From: an uncultured Coriobacteriaceae bacterium
GTDB taxonomy: Bacteria; Actinomycetota; Coriobacteriia; Coriobacteriales; Coriobacteriaceae
Assembly (NCBI GenBank): GCA_944320725.1
Contig: CALUIM010000020.1
Span: forward strand, 1 to 64,000
Reading direction: 5' to 3'
DNA: 64,000 nucleotides
How positions within the stretch are numbered: the stretch's first letter is position 1; every line of letters starts with the position of its first letter. The translations under genes were made by a program, and so were the position numbers. A model generated the notes under the pieces. That model was given only the letters and a program-made list of their open reading frames with translations. It was not told the DNA's origin and searched no databases. Positions 1-8,864 of this stretch are shown piece by piece.

Positions 1-1166
1 AGGGGATCGGTGTTGCCCTCGGTGGAGAACAGCAATACCTGGCTGAAACGGTCCAGACCGATGGCGTCGCGGAGATCCTTGTATTCGTCGGTCTCCATGA
101 GAGCGGCCAGCAGGCCCATGCCCACGGCGCCGGACTCACCGGAGATGACAGTGGGATCGCCCTTGACGGGGACGCCCAGCATGCGCATACCGCGGGCGCT
201 GACCCAGTCGGGGCAGGAGACGAAGGCGGAAACGTGGTTGCGGCGGATATCCCAGGAGAGAATGTTGGGCTCGCCGCAGGCCAGACCGGCCATGATGGTC
301 TGGAGATCGCCCTCCACAATGCGGGGGTTGCCGTCACCGGCCAGAGCGCCCTGGTACAGGCAGTCGGCGGCGCGGGCTTCCATAACGATAAACTTGGGGG
401 GATTGTTGGGGAACAGGTTGGTGAAGTAGCCCACGACGGCGCCGGCCAGGGAACCAACACCGGCCTGGATAAACACATGGGTGGGACGGTTGACTTCCAC
501 CTGCCGCAGCTGCTCGGCGGCCTCGCTGGCCATGGTGCCGTAGCCCTGCATAATCCAGGAGGGGATTTCCTCGTAACCCTCCCAGGCGGTGTCCTGCACG
601 ACAACGCCCAGCTTGGTCTCGGCGGCTTCGGCGGCGGCCATACGGACGCACTCATCGTAGTTGACGTCCTCGATGGTGACCGTGGCGCCTTCCTTGGCGA
701 TGTTGTCATAGCGGGCCTTGCTGCTGCCCTTGGGCATATGGACGACGGCCTTTTGGCCCAGCTTGTTGGCGGCCCAGGCCACGCCGCGGCCGTGGTTGCC
801 GTCGGTGGCGGTGAAGAATGTGGCCTGGCCGAAGTCGCGCGCGAGCTCGTCGCTCGTGAGGTAGTCGTAGGTCATGTCGGAGACGGGCTTGCCGGTCTTC
901 TCGGCGATGTAGTTGGCCATGGCGAACGAGCCGCCGAGCACCTTGAAGGCGTTGAGGCCGAAGCGGTAGGACTCGTCCTTCACGGCCAGGCTCTTGAGGC
1001 CGAGGTCCGCCGCCAGCGCGTCGAGCTTGGCGAGCGGGGTCACCGAGTACTGCGGGAAGCTCTCATGGAAGGCGCGCGCCGCCCGGACGTGCTCGAGCGA
1101 CATGATGGAAAGGTGCTTGTCGTCGCTTTGCTCCATCGTGTTGGCAACCCACTGAATCGATCCCAC
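1..1166 (-). CDS. dpaL: Diaminopropionate ammonia-lyase, C-terminus cut by window edge
   Basis: A PLP-dependent enzyme that converts 2,3-diaminopropionate to pyruvate and ammonia in the cytoplasm. About 388 residues are present and the frame is still open at the left edge. Compared with E. coli YgeX, roughly the last 10-20 residues are missing. Visible motifs are RFGLNAFK with the presumed PLP lysine near residue 75, TDGNHGRGVAWAA, AGVGSLAGAV and SGESGAVGMG. The GTG start at 1164-1166 is chosen because AAGGAGGT lies 4 bases upstream. An internal ATG 10 codons later has no such site. The gene is divergent from a YheO-like regulator, a common pairing for amino-acid ammonia-lyases. Leucine codons are mostly CTC in the first third and mostly CTG afterwards, which may mark a recombination point near 800-830. 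The family call is firm. Confidence 0.93.
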   Translation of the reverse strand, partial: MGSIQWVANTMEQSDDKHLSIMSLEHVRAARAFHESFPQYSVTPLAKLDALAADLGLKSLAVKDESYRFGLNAFKVLGGSFAMANYIAEKTGKPVSDMTYDYLTSDELARDFGQATFFTATDGNHGRGVAWAANKLGQKAVVHMPKGSSKARYDNIAKEGATVTIEDVNYDECVRMAAAEAAETKLGVVVQDTAWEGYEEIPSWIMQGYGTMASEAAEQLRQVEVNRPTHVFIQAGVGSLAGAVVGYFTNLFPNNPPKFIVMEARAADCLYQGALAGDGNPRIVEGDLQTIMAGLACGEPNILSWDIRRNHVSAFVSCPDWVSARGMRMLGVPVKGDPTVISGESGAVGMGLLAALMETDEYKDLRDAIGLDRFSQVLLFSTEGNTDP

Positions 1167-1250
1167 GGTGACCTCCTTGGCTTTGCGATCGGCGGCTGGT
1201 ATGTCCCGATCTTGCCTGCTGTTCCAGTACCAAAAGATTTGTTTGGCAAG

Positions 1251-1314
1251 CAGACTTTTTGTTTGACACTATGGTTGTACCATAGGAGGCATGGGTTCGT
1301 ACAGACTTTTTGTT
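1251..1314. promoter_or_regulatory. Divergent control region with a palindrome and repeated boxes
   Basis: The 298-bp gap between the divergent lyase and regulator genes holds a perfect dyad, CTATGG-TTGTA-CCATAG (1269-1285), just after TTGACA (1263-1268). A 13-base box CAGACTTTTTGTT occurs at 1251-1263 and again at 1302-1314. A related box, CAGACAAAAAGTTTGTTAGG, lies at about 1401-1420. These look like binding sites for the neighbouring regulator. That role is inferred from position only. Confidence 0.5.
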
Positions 1315-1464
1315 AGGTAGCGCAAACGGTTTGTTTTTGTCGGTAAACGGTATATTACCCTGCAGTATTGTTGAGATTGCCACGATATGGCAGGATGGAC
1401 CAGACAAAAAGTTTGTTAGGTATGGCGAGCGCCCGCACCGCGCTCAGCATCCAGGAGGTACACC

Positions 1465-2121
1465 GTGAACGCGCAGCAGATCGAGTTCTACCGCAGCCTC
1501 GCTCATGGGCTTGCTCTGCAGTTTGGTCCCAACTGCGAGGTTGTTGTGCATGACCTTGAGGCCGAAAATCTCGACCATTCCATCGTGGCGATTGAAAACG
1601 GGCATGTCAGCGGCCGTGCGCTGGGCGACGGCGCCTCGCACATCGTGCTCGAGGCCATCCACACCGACCCCGCCGCGCTGCACGACCGCGCCCCCTACCT
1701 CACCAAAACCACCGACGGCAAGCTGCTCAAGTCGACCACGATCTTCATTCGAGGCGATGAGGGTCGCGCGGTGGGCGTGCTCGCCATCAACCACGACATC
1801 ACGCTCATGAGCGCGTTCGAGACGGTACTCACCTCGTTTACCGCCACCGACCAAAACGCCCCGAGCGAGCCCGAACCCATCACGCGCAACATTGGCGATT
1901 TGCTGGAAGATCTGCTCAAAGAAAGTGAGCAGGTGGTGGGCAAGCCGGCGTCGCTCATGACGAAGGAGGAGCGCGTGCGCGCCATTGGGTACCTGGACCG
2001 TCGCGGCGCGTTTCTCATCAGCAAATCGAGCGAGCGCGCGTGCGAGTTCTTCGGCATTTCCAAGTACTCGTTCTACGCCTACCTCAACGAGGCAAAGGCC
2101 GAAGCCGACGAGCAGAGCTAA
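1465..2121 (+). CDS. YheO-like PAS domain / HTH transcriptional regulator
   Basis: A predicted cytoplasmic DNA-binding regulator of 218 residues, the usual size for the YheO family. The N-terminal half (about residues 5-115) matches the YheO-like PAS domain, with conserved CEVVVHDL and VGVLAINHDIT stretches. The C-terminal part (about 160-215) is the associated HTH, including GAFLISKSSERACEFFGIS and YSFYAYLNE. The GTG start at 1465 has AGGAGG at 1453-1458 at good spacing. It is divergent from the diaminopropionate ammonia-lyase gene and most likely controls it in response to a small-molecule ligand. The ligand is not evident from the sequence. Confidence 0.85.
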   Translation: MNAQQIEFYRSLAHGLALQFGPNCEVVVHDLEAENLDHSIVAIENGHVSGRALGDGASHIVLEAIHTDPAALHDRAPYLTKTTDGKLLKSTTIFIRGDEGRAVGVLAINHDITLMSAFETVLTSFTATDQNAPSEPEPITRNIGDLLEDLLKESEQVVGKPASLMTKEERVRAIGYLDRRGAFLISKSSERACEFFGISKYSFYAYLNEAKAEADEQS

Positions 2122-2228
2122 CATAAGGTGAACAGCAGCGCCTCATAGCTCGCCGATGCGACGCCTTACACCTTGCCGCCTGCAGCGAACTCGATAACAT
2201 GCATCGCAAGGGACAGCGTTTGCACATG

Positions 2229-2254
2229 AAAAAAGCCCGGGAGCAAGCCCGGGC
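2229..2254 (-). terminator. Intrinsic terminator of the SDR gene
   Basis: Stem GCCCGGG (2235-2241) pairs with CCCGGGC (2248-2254) around a 6-base loop. On the minus strand it is followed by six T residues. It lies 23 bp beyond the stop of the dehydrogenase gene. Confidence 0.9.
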
Positions 2255-2277
2255 CCGTACACGCGATAAGCCGAAGC

Positions 2278-3018
2278 CTACACCGTCATGCCGCCGTCGA
2301 CGGCCAGGACCTCGCCCGTCACATACGATGCGAGATCGCTCGCGAGAAACACGAAGGCGTTGGCCACGTCCTCGGGCTGGCCCACGCGCTTGAGCGGGAT
2401 GCCCGCCTCGATGGGAGCGATGAGCTCCTCGGGCAGGGAGGCAACCATGTCTGTAGCCGTAACACCCGGCGCGACAGCGTTCACGCGGATGCCGCGCGGA
2501 CCCAGCTCACGCGCAAGCGAGATGGTGATGCCGTTCACGGCGAACTTTGACATGGGGTAGGCAACGCCGGAGGGCTGACCCATCTTGCTCACCATGGAAC
2601 TCGTGTTGATGATGACGCCACCCTCGCCGAGCACGCGCGACGCCGCTTGGCAGCCGTTGAGCACGCCCTTGACGTTGATATCGATAATCTTATTGAACTC
2701 GTCGGGCGTGTAGTCGTCGAGCGGCGTGGACTGCGAGATGCCTGCGTTGTTGCATACGATGTCGAGTCCGCCGAAGCGCTCCGCCACCTGGCGGAATGCG
2801 GCCTCGAGATCCACCTCGCTCGTAACATTTGGCCAGATGGCCATAACAGGAGCCTCGGGATTCTCGGCGAGAATGCCGTCGAGCGCCTTCTGCGCGGTCT
2901 CCTCTCGGCTGCCGCACAGCGCCACGTTGGCACCTTCCTCCAGAAAACGCTTGACGATAGCGAGGCCGATGCCGCGCGACCCTCCCGTTACAACAGTGGT
3001 TTTTCCCTTGAGTAGCAT
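2278..3018 (-). CDS. Short-chain dehydrogenase/reductase (FabG-like)
   Basis: A cytoplasmic NAD(P)-dependent oxidoreductase of 246 residues, the standard classical SDR length. The Rossmann dinucleotide motif TGGSRGIG is at residues 11-18 and the NNAG motif at 90-93. The catalytic set is Ser near 140-141, Tyr154 and Lys158 (YPMSK). The C-terminal YVTGEVLAVDGGMTV is typical of 3-oxoacyl-ACP reductase and hydroxysteroid dehydrogenase subfamilies. The substrate cannot be read from the sequence. No fatty-acid genes are adjacent, so this is probably a catabolic or steroid/polyol SDR rather than the housekeeping FabG. It is a single-gene unit with its own terminator. Confidence 0.85.
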   Translation of the reverse strand: MLLKGKTTVVTGGSRGIGLAIVKRFLEEGANVALCGSREETAQKALDGILAENPEAPVMAIWPNVTSEVDLEAAFRQVAERFGGLDIVCNNAGISQSTPLDDYTPDEFNKIIDINVKGVLNGCQAASRVLGEGGVIINTSSMVSKMGQPSGVAYPMSKFAVNGITISLARELGPRGIRVNAVAPGVTATDMVASLPEELIAPIEAGIPLKRVGQPEDVANAFVFLASDLASYVTGEVLAVDGGMTV

Positions 3019-3158
3019 GGCAATCCTTTCGTCGAAATCGAACGCGGGTTGCCCCTACCCTACCCTGCGCGCGCCAAAAACAAGATAGCATTTGGGCATC
3101 GCACGGTATAAGGCACGACGTCACTCGACAAACGGCGAAAGAGCGCAGCGCGTAGCCC

Positions 3159-3938
3159 TCAGAACAGGCACGCCTCGATGACGTCGGTGCCGCGCAGCTT
3201 GGCGAGCCACGCGGCGGGGATTCCCTCGATGCCGTAGACGATGCCTGCAAGCGCACCGGCAACGGCGGCCGTGGTATCGGTATCGTTGCCGAGATTCACG
3301 GCAGCGAGGGCGCACTCCGCGTAGCTCGACGTGGTAGCAAGGCACCACAGGGCCGCCTCGAAGGTGTCGCGCACGAAGCCGCCGGAGCGGACCTCGTCCA
3401 CGGGACGCGCCGCAACGCTGCCCGCCACGTCCGCCGGGCTCGTGCCAGCAATGAGGCTCCGCGCGATCTGCACCATGGCAACGCACGCCTCTGTCGAGAT
3501 CGGGTGCGCATGCGTAATCGCAGAGACAGCACGCACCTCGTCGTCAGTGGCGTCGGTGAACGCGAGCGGAACCGTGCGCATGAGCGAGCCGTTGCCGTTG
3601 TCCCACTCCCCCGCGAGGCCATGGCCGCATTCGAGCGCCTCGCGCGTGGCGTTGCCAATGTCAAAGAGGCCATCAACCGTGTAGGCGCCCTCGCGGTACC
3701 ACCGCACGAACCGCCCGCGGATATCATCGACGTCGATGCGCTCCAACTCGCGGTAGCTATCGCAGATGGCAAGCGCCATCGCCGTGTCGTCGCTCCATGT
3801 ACCGGCCGGTTGGTTGTGGGTGCCGTGACCGATCATATCTGTACAGTGAAACGCCCCGCGCGGCCGAAACTCATATGGCACGCCCAACGCATCGGCCACC
3901 GCTTGGCCGTAGACGCAGTCGCGAAGTGTCCTTGCCAT
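3159..3938 (-). CDS. ADP-ribosylglycohydrolase family protein
   Basis: A predicted hydrolase of the DraG/ARH family, which removes ADP-ribose from proteins, nucleic acids or small molecules using two metal ions. It has 259 residues, close to the family norm. The metal-binding motif WSDDTAMA is at about 48-55 and the second one, GNDTDTTAAVAGA, at about 217-229. DALGVPYE, DNGNGSLMR and HAHP are also in family positions. The substrate is unknown. It stands between an SDR and the start of the defence island, and could be either a metabolic enzyme or part of the island. Confidence 0.85.
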   Translation of the reverse strand: MARTLRDCVYGQAVADALGVPYEFRPRGAFHCTDMIGHGTHNQPAGTWSDDTAMALAICDSYRELERIDVDDIRGRFVRWYREGAYTVDGLFDIGNATREALECGHGLAGEWDNGNGSLMRTVPLAFTDATDDEVRAVSAITHAHPISTEACVAMVQIARSLIAGTSPADVAGSVAARPVDEVRSGGFVRDTFEAALWCLATTSSYAECALAAVNLGNDTDTTAAVAGALAGIVYGIEGIPAAWLAKLRGTDVIEACLF

Positions 3939-3996
3939 AGCGCTCTCCCTTTGAGACCCAGCCCATCTATTTCACAAGCAGCACAAGGAAGATATG

Positions 3997-6318
3997 TCAA
4001 ACATCAAGCGCCTCAAAGAATGCTGCCTCACGCTTAAGCAGCTCTTCGACGGCTGCTTTTATGTTGCTACGAACTGCAACGAAATCCACTTCCGTCGCAG
4101 AAGCAGCCGAGGACTCGTCAACGCCCGTCTCGATCTTCAAAATCCGTCGAAAGCGATCAGACGAGGTAATCGGCTTTCGCGTTGGTGCGAAGTACGCGCG
4201 CAAACGCTCTTGGCGAAGCAACATGTCATCGGCCTGATCTTTGGGACCGAGCTCAAGCTCCACCGTAGGTGCGAGCGCTTGGTTCAGCTTGATTGCATAC
4301 ACCCAATAGCGATAGGCATGTCCATCGTCCCACGAACCACCAGCGCCAGAAGCTGCGCATCCAAGGTAAGCATCCATACGCTCAGTCCCAAACCACAAAT
4401 CGCGAGCCCGATAGTGGCGAATCTTTCCCTCATCAGCCAGCTCCTCAAGCGCCGAGCGATAGGTGTCCCTCAGCTTTGCTGCGACATCTTTCGATCCGGA
4501 TGCGATATGTTTCGCAGTGTCGCCCTCGTTCGCGCCACCCATAACGGCAGCCGAATGCGACGCTCCGTACTTGAGCGCATTGTCCGTCATCTTTGGCATG
4601 GGCCAAACCTCGAGCGCCAACTTGGCAAGGCGCTTGCTGCGGGCACGAATCGTTCGCTCGTTCCAGACGTTCGTATCATGCAGGTCCGAAGAGATGGCCA
4701 TATAGTCGTTATCGAAGCCGCCAATGGCGCGGGCCTTCTTCTCCTCAAATGAAACATCTGAAAGCTCCGCGTTGTACGCCGTGAGCGTAAGGTTGCCGAG
4801 GTTATTGATAAGCTCGTCGTAAACGCGCTGACACTCTTCGCCCAACATGTTCGTCCACTCCACGTGAGCAAGGGCGTTGCGCGGCATAATGTGCTCGATA
4901 GTATGGTTCGCATCCATCAAATCACGCGGATCCTTGGGGTGATAGCTGTTCTCCAGCGTTGCCAGCAGGTAGCGCCCGCGCCTAAAGGCGTAACAGTCGC
5001 GCGTCTTGAGCGCGCGCTCGAACTCGGCGTCGTCGGGCATGCGTCGCGCGGTGTTGGCCTCGCTCAAAAGGAAAGCCTCAAAAGCTTCGCGGTAGTTACC
5101 GCCCTGATCTTTTACCGTCTTGAGCCGGGCGATAATTGAGGGGAAGAACTTGTTCAAGCTGTTTGTGGGTACGTCGCATACGGCTCGGCGGAACAGATAG
5201 CTTTCCGTGGTGCGAAGCATGGAAACGAAGTCTTCGTGCGTAAACGCCCCGTCCTCATAGTTCTCGAAGAACGCCATGAACAGCGGGTTCACAACGGACG
5301 CCTCGAGCCACACAATGCGATCGAGAACGGCCTTGACCTCCTCATCCTTGCACGCGCCCGCCGTAATGCAGGCATAGTAGCCAGCAAAGCGACGAATATC
5401 TTTCAAGAGGCTCGACATCTGCCCCGGCTGATCGTAACCCCCGTTGCGCACATGCTGCTTGAACAGGCGATATACATCGCGCACAACAACGCTTGTAGGG
5501 GCGTTGATAACGGTAAGCCAGTTGCGGAGAAAATCATCGAAGACCTCGTCGTAGCCATCGGCACCGAGCGTTTCCTCGATTTTGCGCCAGTAGTTAGTGT
5601 AGAGACTTTCCTGCTCGTCCATGGGAAGGCCCATGAGCACGAAGTTGCGCGCGAGGTCGGCCGTAGAGAGATCTTTGCCTGTGGAGTTCATCGATTCGAA
5701 GATAAGCTGCGGATTGTCCTGGCCCTGTGAGAGCGTAATGGCAACGATTTCAAGGCGCTGAATACCATCCCAGACAACATTGGGGTCTTCGACGGCGTTT
5801 AACCATGTGCGGAAGAGCGCGAGGTTGTCGACGATACGGTGCGATTCGTTCATAACCTCGACATCCTTATTTTCGAGGTGGTCGAGGACCGAGCGAAGCG
5901 TCTTTTCATCGCCCTGCGAGAGGGTAAGACGGTAGTGATCCTCCCCTTTCTTGTATTTGAGGACAAGGTAGCCACTGTCGATGATTTCCTCATAGGAGAC
6001 GCGTGTAAGCTTCTCGGGATAATCCCGGGCGAACTCCGCCATAGCGGCGATAAGGAGGCTGAGCGTGGTAATACGCTGCTGCCCGTCGATGACGAGTAGC
6101 TTGTTCACGCCCAAGGCGCTGAATTCTCCACCCAAAACCATCACCACAGAGCCCGTGAAGTGCGTGCCGGAGCCTTGCTTCCCTACGGCGACGATGTCAT
6201 CCCAGAGCTGCCGGCACTGTTCCTCGTCCCATGAGTAAGCACGCTGGTAGACGGGAATGACCATCCGCTGATTTGTGGAGGTGAGCAAGCTGACGATTGA
6301 CTGTGGTCCGGCGTTCAT
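3997..6318 (-). CDS. DUF262/DUF1524 fused protein, GmrSD-like type IV restriction candidate
   Basis: A 773-residue protein. The N-terminal DUF262 domain has the ParB-like motifs IPVYQRAYSW (about 22-31) and LVIDGQQRITTLSLL (about 74-88). The DUF1524 HNH-type nuclease is near 450-520, with NHTIEHIMPR and NNLGNLTLT. A further C-terminal region of about 200 residues is not assigned. The single-chain arrangement matches fused GmrSD-like enzymes, which use nucleotide hydrolysis to cut modified phage DNA. Its place beside AlbA_2, Mrr and type I restriction genes supports a defence role. The domains are firm. The target DNA modification is unknown. Confidence 0.85.
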   Translation of the reverse strand: MNAGPQSIVSLLTSTNQRMVIPVYQRAYSWDEEQCRQLWDDIVAVGKQGSGTHFTGSVVMVLGGEFSALGVNKLLVIDGQQRITTLSLLIAAMAEFARDYPEKLTRVSYEEIIDSGYLVLKYKKGEDHYRLTLSQGDEKTLRSVLDHLENKDVEVMNESHRIVDNLALFRTWLNAVEDPNVVWDGIQRLEIVAITLSQGQDNPQLIFESMNSTGKDLSTADLARNFVLMGLPMDEQESLYTNYWRKIEETLGADGYDEVFDDFLRNWLTVINAPTSVVVRDVYRLFKQHVRNGGYDQPGQMSSLLKDIRRFAGYYACITAGACKDEEVKAVLDRIVWLEASVVNPLFMAFFENYEDGAFTHEDFVSMLRTTESYLFRRAVCDVPTNSLNKFFPSIIARLKTVKDQGGNYREAFEAFLLSEANTARRMPDDAEFERALKTRDCYAFRRGRYLLATLENSYHPKDPRDLMDANHTIEHIMPRNALAHVEWTNMLGEECQRVYDELINNLGNLTLTAYNAELSDVSFEEKKARAIGGFDNDYMAISSDLHDTNVWNERTIRARSKRLAKLALEVWPMPKMTDNALKYGASHSAAVMGGANEGDTAKHIASGSKDVAAKLRDTYRSALEELADEGKIRHYRARDLWFGTERMDAYLGCAASGAGGSWDDGHAYRYWVYAIKLNQALAPTVELELGPKDQADDMLLRQERLRAYFAPTRKPITSSDRFRRILKIETGVDESSAASATEVDFVAVRSNIKAAVEELLKREAAFFEALDV

Positions 6319-6624
6319 GTGGGCTCCAAAGCGTCGCGGACGGATAGGGTCATTTTACCTGTTATCTATAAACACCGCCCTTGTTGAAAGAGCCAACAAC
6401 ACCGCTAACCTACTTTCACGATGGCGCAATTATTAAAAACTGTGGTGCTACGTCCCCCATCTGCGTCTCCATTATTCCAACGCCACTATCGCCTACTTCC
6501 CAACCTGAACACCCTTCGCTCTCGATCTCAGAATGCCCAGCATCTAGCCTCGCAAAAACCAACTAGCTTTCGTCAACGCACCAAGGCCAGTTAGGCACTT
6601 CGGAAGGAGCGCGCAAAGTAATTT
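6319..6624. other. Intergenic gap without a recognised gene
   Basis: A 306-bp AT-richer stretch between two minus-strand defence genes. No open frame with a ribosome site, strong hairpin or repeat was seen. It presumably carries the promoter of the DUF262 gene and the 3' end of the AlbA_2 transcript. Confidence 0.5.
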
Positions 6625-8115
6625 CTAACCTGTATTTAGATTTGCTTGAATGAACAACTCTCTTAAACCGGTCCTGTCATCCCCCCATAATCTGCCATAC
6701 TGCATCGCTTGGTTTTCTATACGACGGGTAACCTCCATTGCCCCCGCAGCAATTTGCTCCACAGTTTTGTCGGGAAACAGAGCGTCACGGATTGGTTGGT
6801 CTGGGCCGAACGCAGCGATTACCGCTTGTTCGACACGCGAGTCGTTATATACACAACAAGCGGGATAGGCGCTTCCCCTACCATCACCGGATATCTCTAC
6901 ACAGAGGCAGAACAGGTAATCAAATGAACATAGAAGATCGAGCGCTCGCTCATCTGAAGAGCTCAAGGCACCATCGTTCTTGCTATGGGCAAAGCTCAGA
7001 TTCGGAAGGATGATATGCCGGGTGCTCAGACGCTCGAGTGCCACAGAAATGAGATTATCGGAGTTTTCGCCACCAAGAAGGTTGCTACGAGATGCACCAA
7101 CTTGTGCCTCACGGATCCACGAGGCGTAATATGAAGAGCCATTCGGTAGCGATTTCCTATTTACAAAGGGGGAAATCATATCCCACTGGCGAAACAAAAC
7201 CATGCCCGCACCTATCTCATATGCAGCAAGGGCACAGGCAAGTTTCTGCCGGAATCCGTCTTGCGTGAAATCTTGAATCTTTAGATAAGCGGAATAGATT
7301 GCATCTATGGCGGCCTGGGCGATTGCCTTGTTGCCATAGCCCAGCGCCCTGTTGGCAACAACCGCCAGGTCCTCGACTACCGAAAGGTTTTGAGGTGCAT
7401 CAAGGGAGAGTTCATTGATGAAGTGGGTTATCTTCCCAAATTCATTATGCTCGAAATTAGCGGTCAGTGACGAATCTAATGTGGCATCGTCGAGCCCGCA
7501 AACCAAGGGCGGCGTCTTTCCTTTCTCGCCTAAAGCTACGGTTACCCTATCGATAAGGCTGTTGATTCGCTTCCTCTCGTCTTCTCGGATTAGCTCATCG
7601 CGCCTCCTCAATATCTCCGACCATTGATCGTAGCTGATGCGCCCGTTCTGGCCGCCGTCACGGCGCACAATATCACCTTTGCGGAAAACGGCGACAGTAT
7701 CCTTACCTTTTCTGTAGGTTCCGTCTTTGGAGAACGGGACCGGAAGTCCATCGTCGGGGCTTTTGAAGAAGATGATGAAGTAGGTGTGCCCATCAAGCTC
7801 GCGCCTCGCGACCAAAGGGGAAAGCTTAATGGGGACGTACTTGCTGATCTGGTCAGCAAGCTTGGTGCAGTCGAACTGGGACCAGTCGGCGGAATTGATT
7901 AGGTCGGAAGGAAATCCGTTATTATCCGCTCCGATGACGAGATAGCCTCCGGGATAGCGGTTGAACATCGCGAGCGCGTCTTTGACGAATTCGACCTTGC
8001 ATCTTTGATTGCTCAGGTCGAGTGTCTCTTTATAGTCGACGGCGTAGTTTTCTCCACCGGCTGCGAGGAGCTCTTTTAGTTTCTCATCGTCTGTTCGACC
8101 GTCGATTGCAATCAA
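6625..8115 (-). CDS. AlbA_2 (Schlafen-like) domain protein
   Basis: A 496-residue cytoplasmic protein. The first 155 residues match the AlbA_2/Schlafen-type domain: YAVDYKETLDL, a run of conserved lysines and acidic residues, PGGYLVIGADNNGF, then a YFIIFF strand and GTYRKGKDTVAV. The rest (about 160-496) is mostly helical and not recognised. AlbA_2 proteins bind nucleic acid and often occur as regulators or effectors in defence islands. Here the gene sits between the GmrSD-like and Mrr genes. Antiviral function is an inference from context. The start at 8115 has GGGGGA upstream in the antisense of 8122-8127. Confidence 0.7.
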   Translation of the reverse strand: MIAIDGRTDDEKLKELLAAGGENYAVDYKETLDLSNQRCKVEFVKDALAMFNRYPGGYLVIGADNNGFPSDLINSADWSQFDCTKLADQISKYVPIKLSPLVARRELDGHTYFIIFFKSPDDGLPVPFSKDGTYRKGKDTVAVFRKGDIVRRDGGQNGRISYDQWSEILRRRDELIREDERKRINSLIDRVTVALGEKGKTPPLVCGLDDATLDSSLTANFEHNEFGKITHFINELSLDAPQNLSVVEDLAVVANRALGYGNKAIAQAAIDAIYSAYLKIQDFTQDGFRQKLACALAAYEIGAGMVLFRQWDMISPFVNRKSLPNGSSYYASWIREAQVGASRSNLLGGENSDNLISVALERLSTRHIILPNLSFAHSKNDGALSSSDERALDLLCSFDYLFCLCVEISGDGRGSAYPACCVYNDSRVEQAVIAAFGPDQPIRDALFPDKTVEQIAAGAMEVTRRIENQAMQYGRLWGDDRTGLRELFIQANLNTG

Positions 8116-8258
8116 TCTGTCCCCCTTAAGTTCTCAATAGACAACGAAAGCAGGCTGGTTAGATGACTAGCCGCCGCGCATTAACTGACTGCTTGCGCCA
8201 AAGCTGTATGACGTGGACGGAAACCTTCAACGCACTCTTCTAATTGTAAATCTCAACG

Positions 8259-8293
8259 AAAAAAGGTGGGGCGCCCAATCTGCCCGCCCCACC
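8259..8293 (-). terminator. Intrinsic terminator, minus direction
   Basis: Stem GGTGGGGCG (8265-8273) pairs with CGCCCCACC (8285-8293) and is followed by six T on the minus strand. No convincing minus-strand gene ends here. It may be a relic of a lost gene or may shield the AlbA_2 gene from read-through. Confidence 0.8.
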
Positions 8294-8864
8294 GTCCCAA
8301 GAAATCCGGATTATAACTCTTCGTACTAACGTTTTGCTCCCTTACCCTACATCCATTATGCCAGGCGCTTTATTGCCTTAAGCGCTTATGGCTGAATCCT
8401 GCACAGCCCTTTATTGAAATCCCGGCTGCAATAGCAAGTCTGCTGTCGCTTCATAGCATATTTGGCACATATCCGCTATGACGAAGAAGGCGTGACGGCG
8501 TCACGCGAGAGACATGCAGACAGTTATTTCTTTCGACAGCAACCAAGACTTACGAATTGATAGCAAGGCTGAGACCCCCGTCCTTCAGGCAAGTGATACA
8601 CGATCGTGTGCCGGAGCGGCGACGGCATTGGAACATGCCCTGAGGAAGACGGGCGATTCAGCTTCGCCAAACTTTTATGCGGCAACAAGCGACTTGTATC
8701 AAAAATCGCAGGTACGGGGGGTGCGGACAAAAAAACAAGCTGAACAGCGGGCAAGGGCTTATCAGCTGACGAGCGGGAGCGAAGAAAGCCGCACCTAGAA
8801 GAATATGTCCGCACAAAGCTGTACTTTTGCTTATAAGACTGTGTTAACGAAAGGATGGTCGACT
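8294..8864. other. Long non-coding or degenerate stretch
   Basis: About 570 bp without a supported gene. A 94-codon plus-strand frame at 8514-8798 has an ATG but no good ribosome site, no recognisable domain and low-complexity composition, so it is not called. A short palindrome, CGTGACG-G-CGTCACG, lies at about 8491-8505. The promoter of the following zinc-ribbon gene should lie in the last 100 bp. Confidence 0.4.

Noticed and set aside
234-1316. 360-codon plus-strand frame at the left end
   Set aside because: Antisense to the diaminopropionate ammonia-lyase, whose minus-strand translation is continuous and conserved.
8514-8798. 94-codon plus-strand frame
   Set aside because: No ribosome site, no recognisable domain, composition unlike neighbours, and the opposite strand has an equally long meaningless frame.
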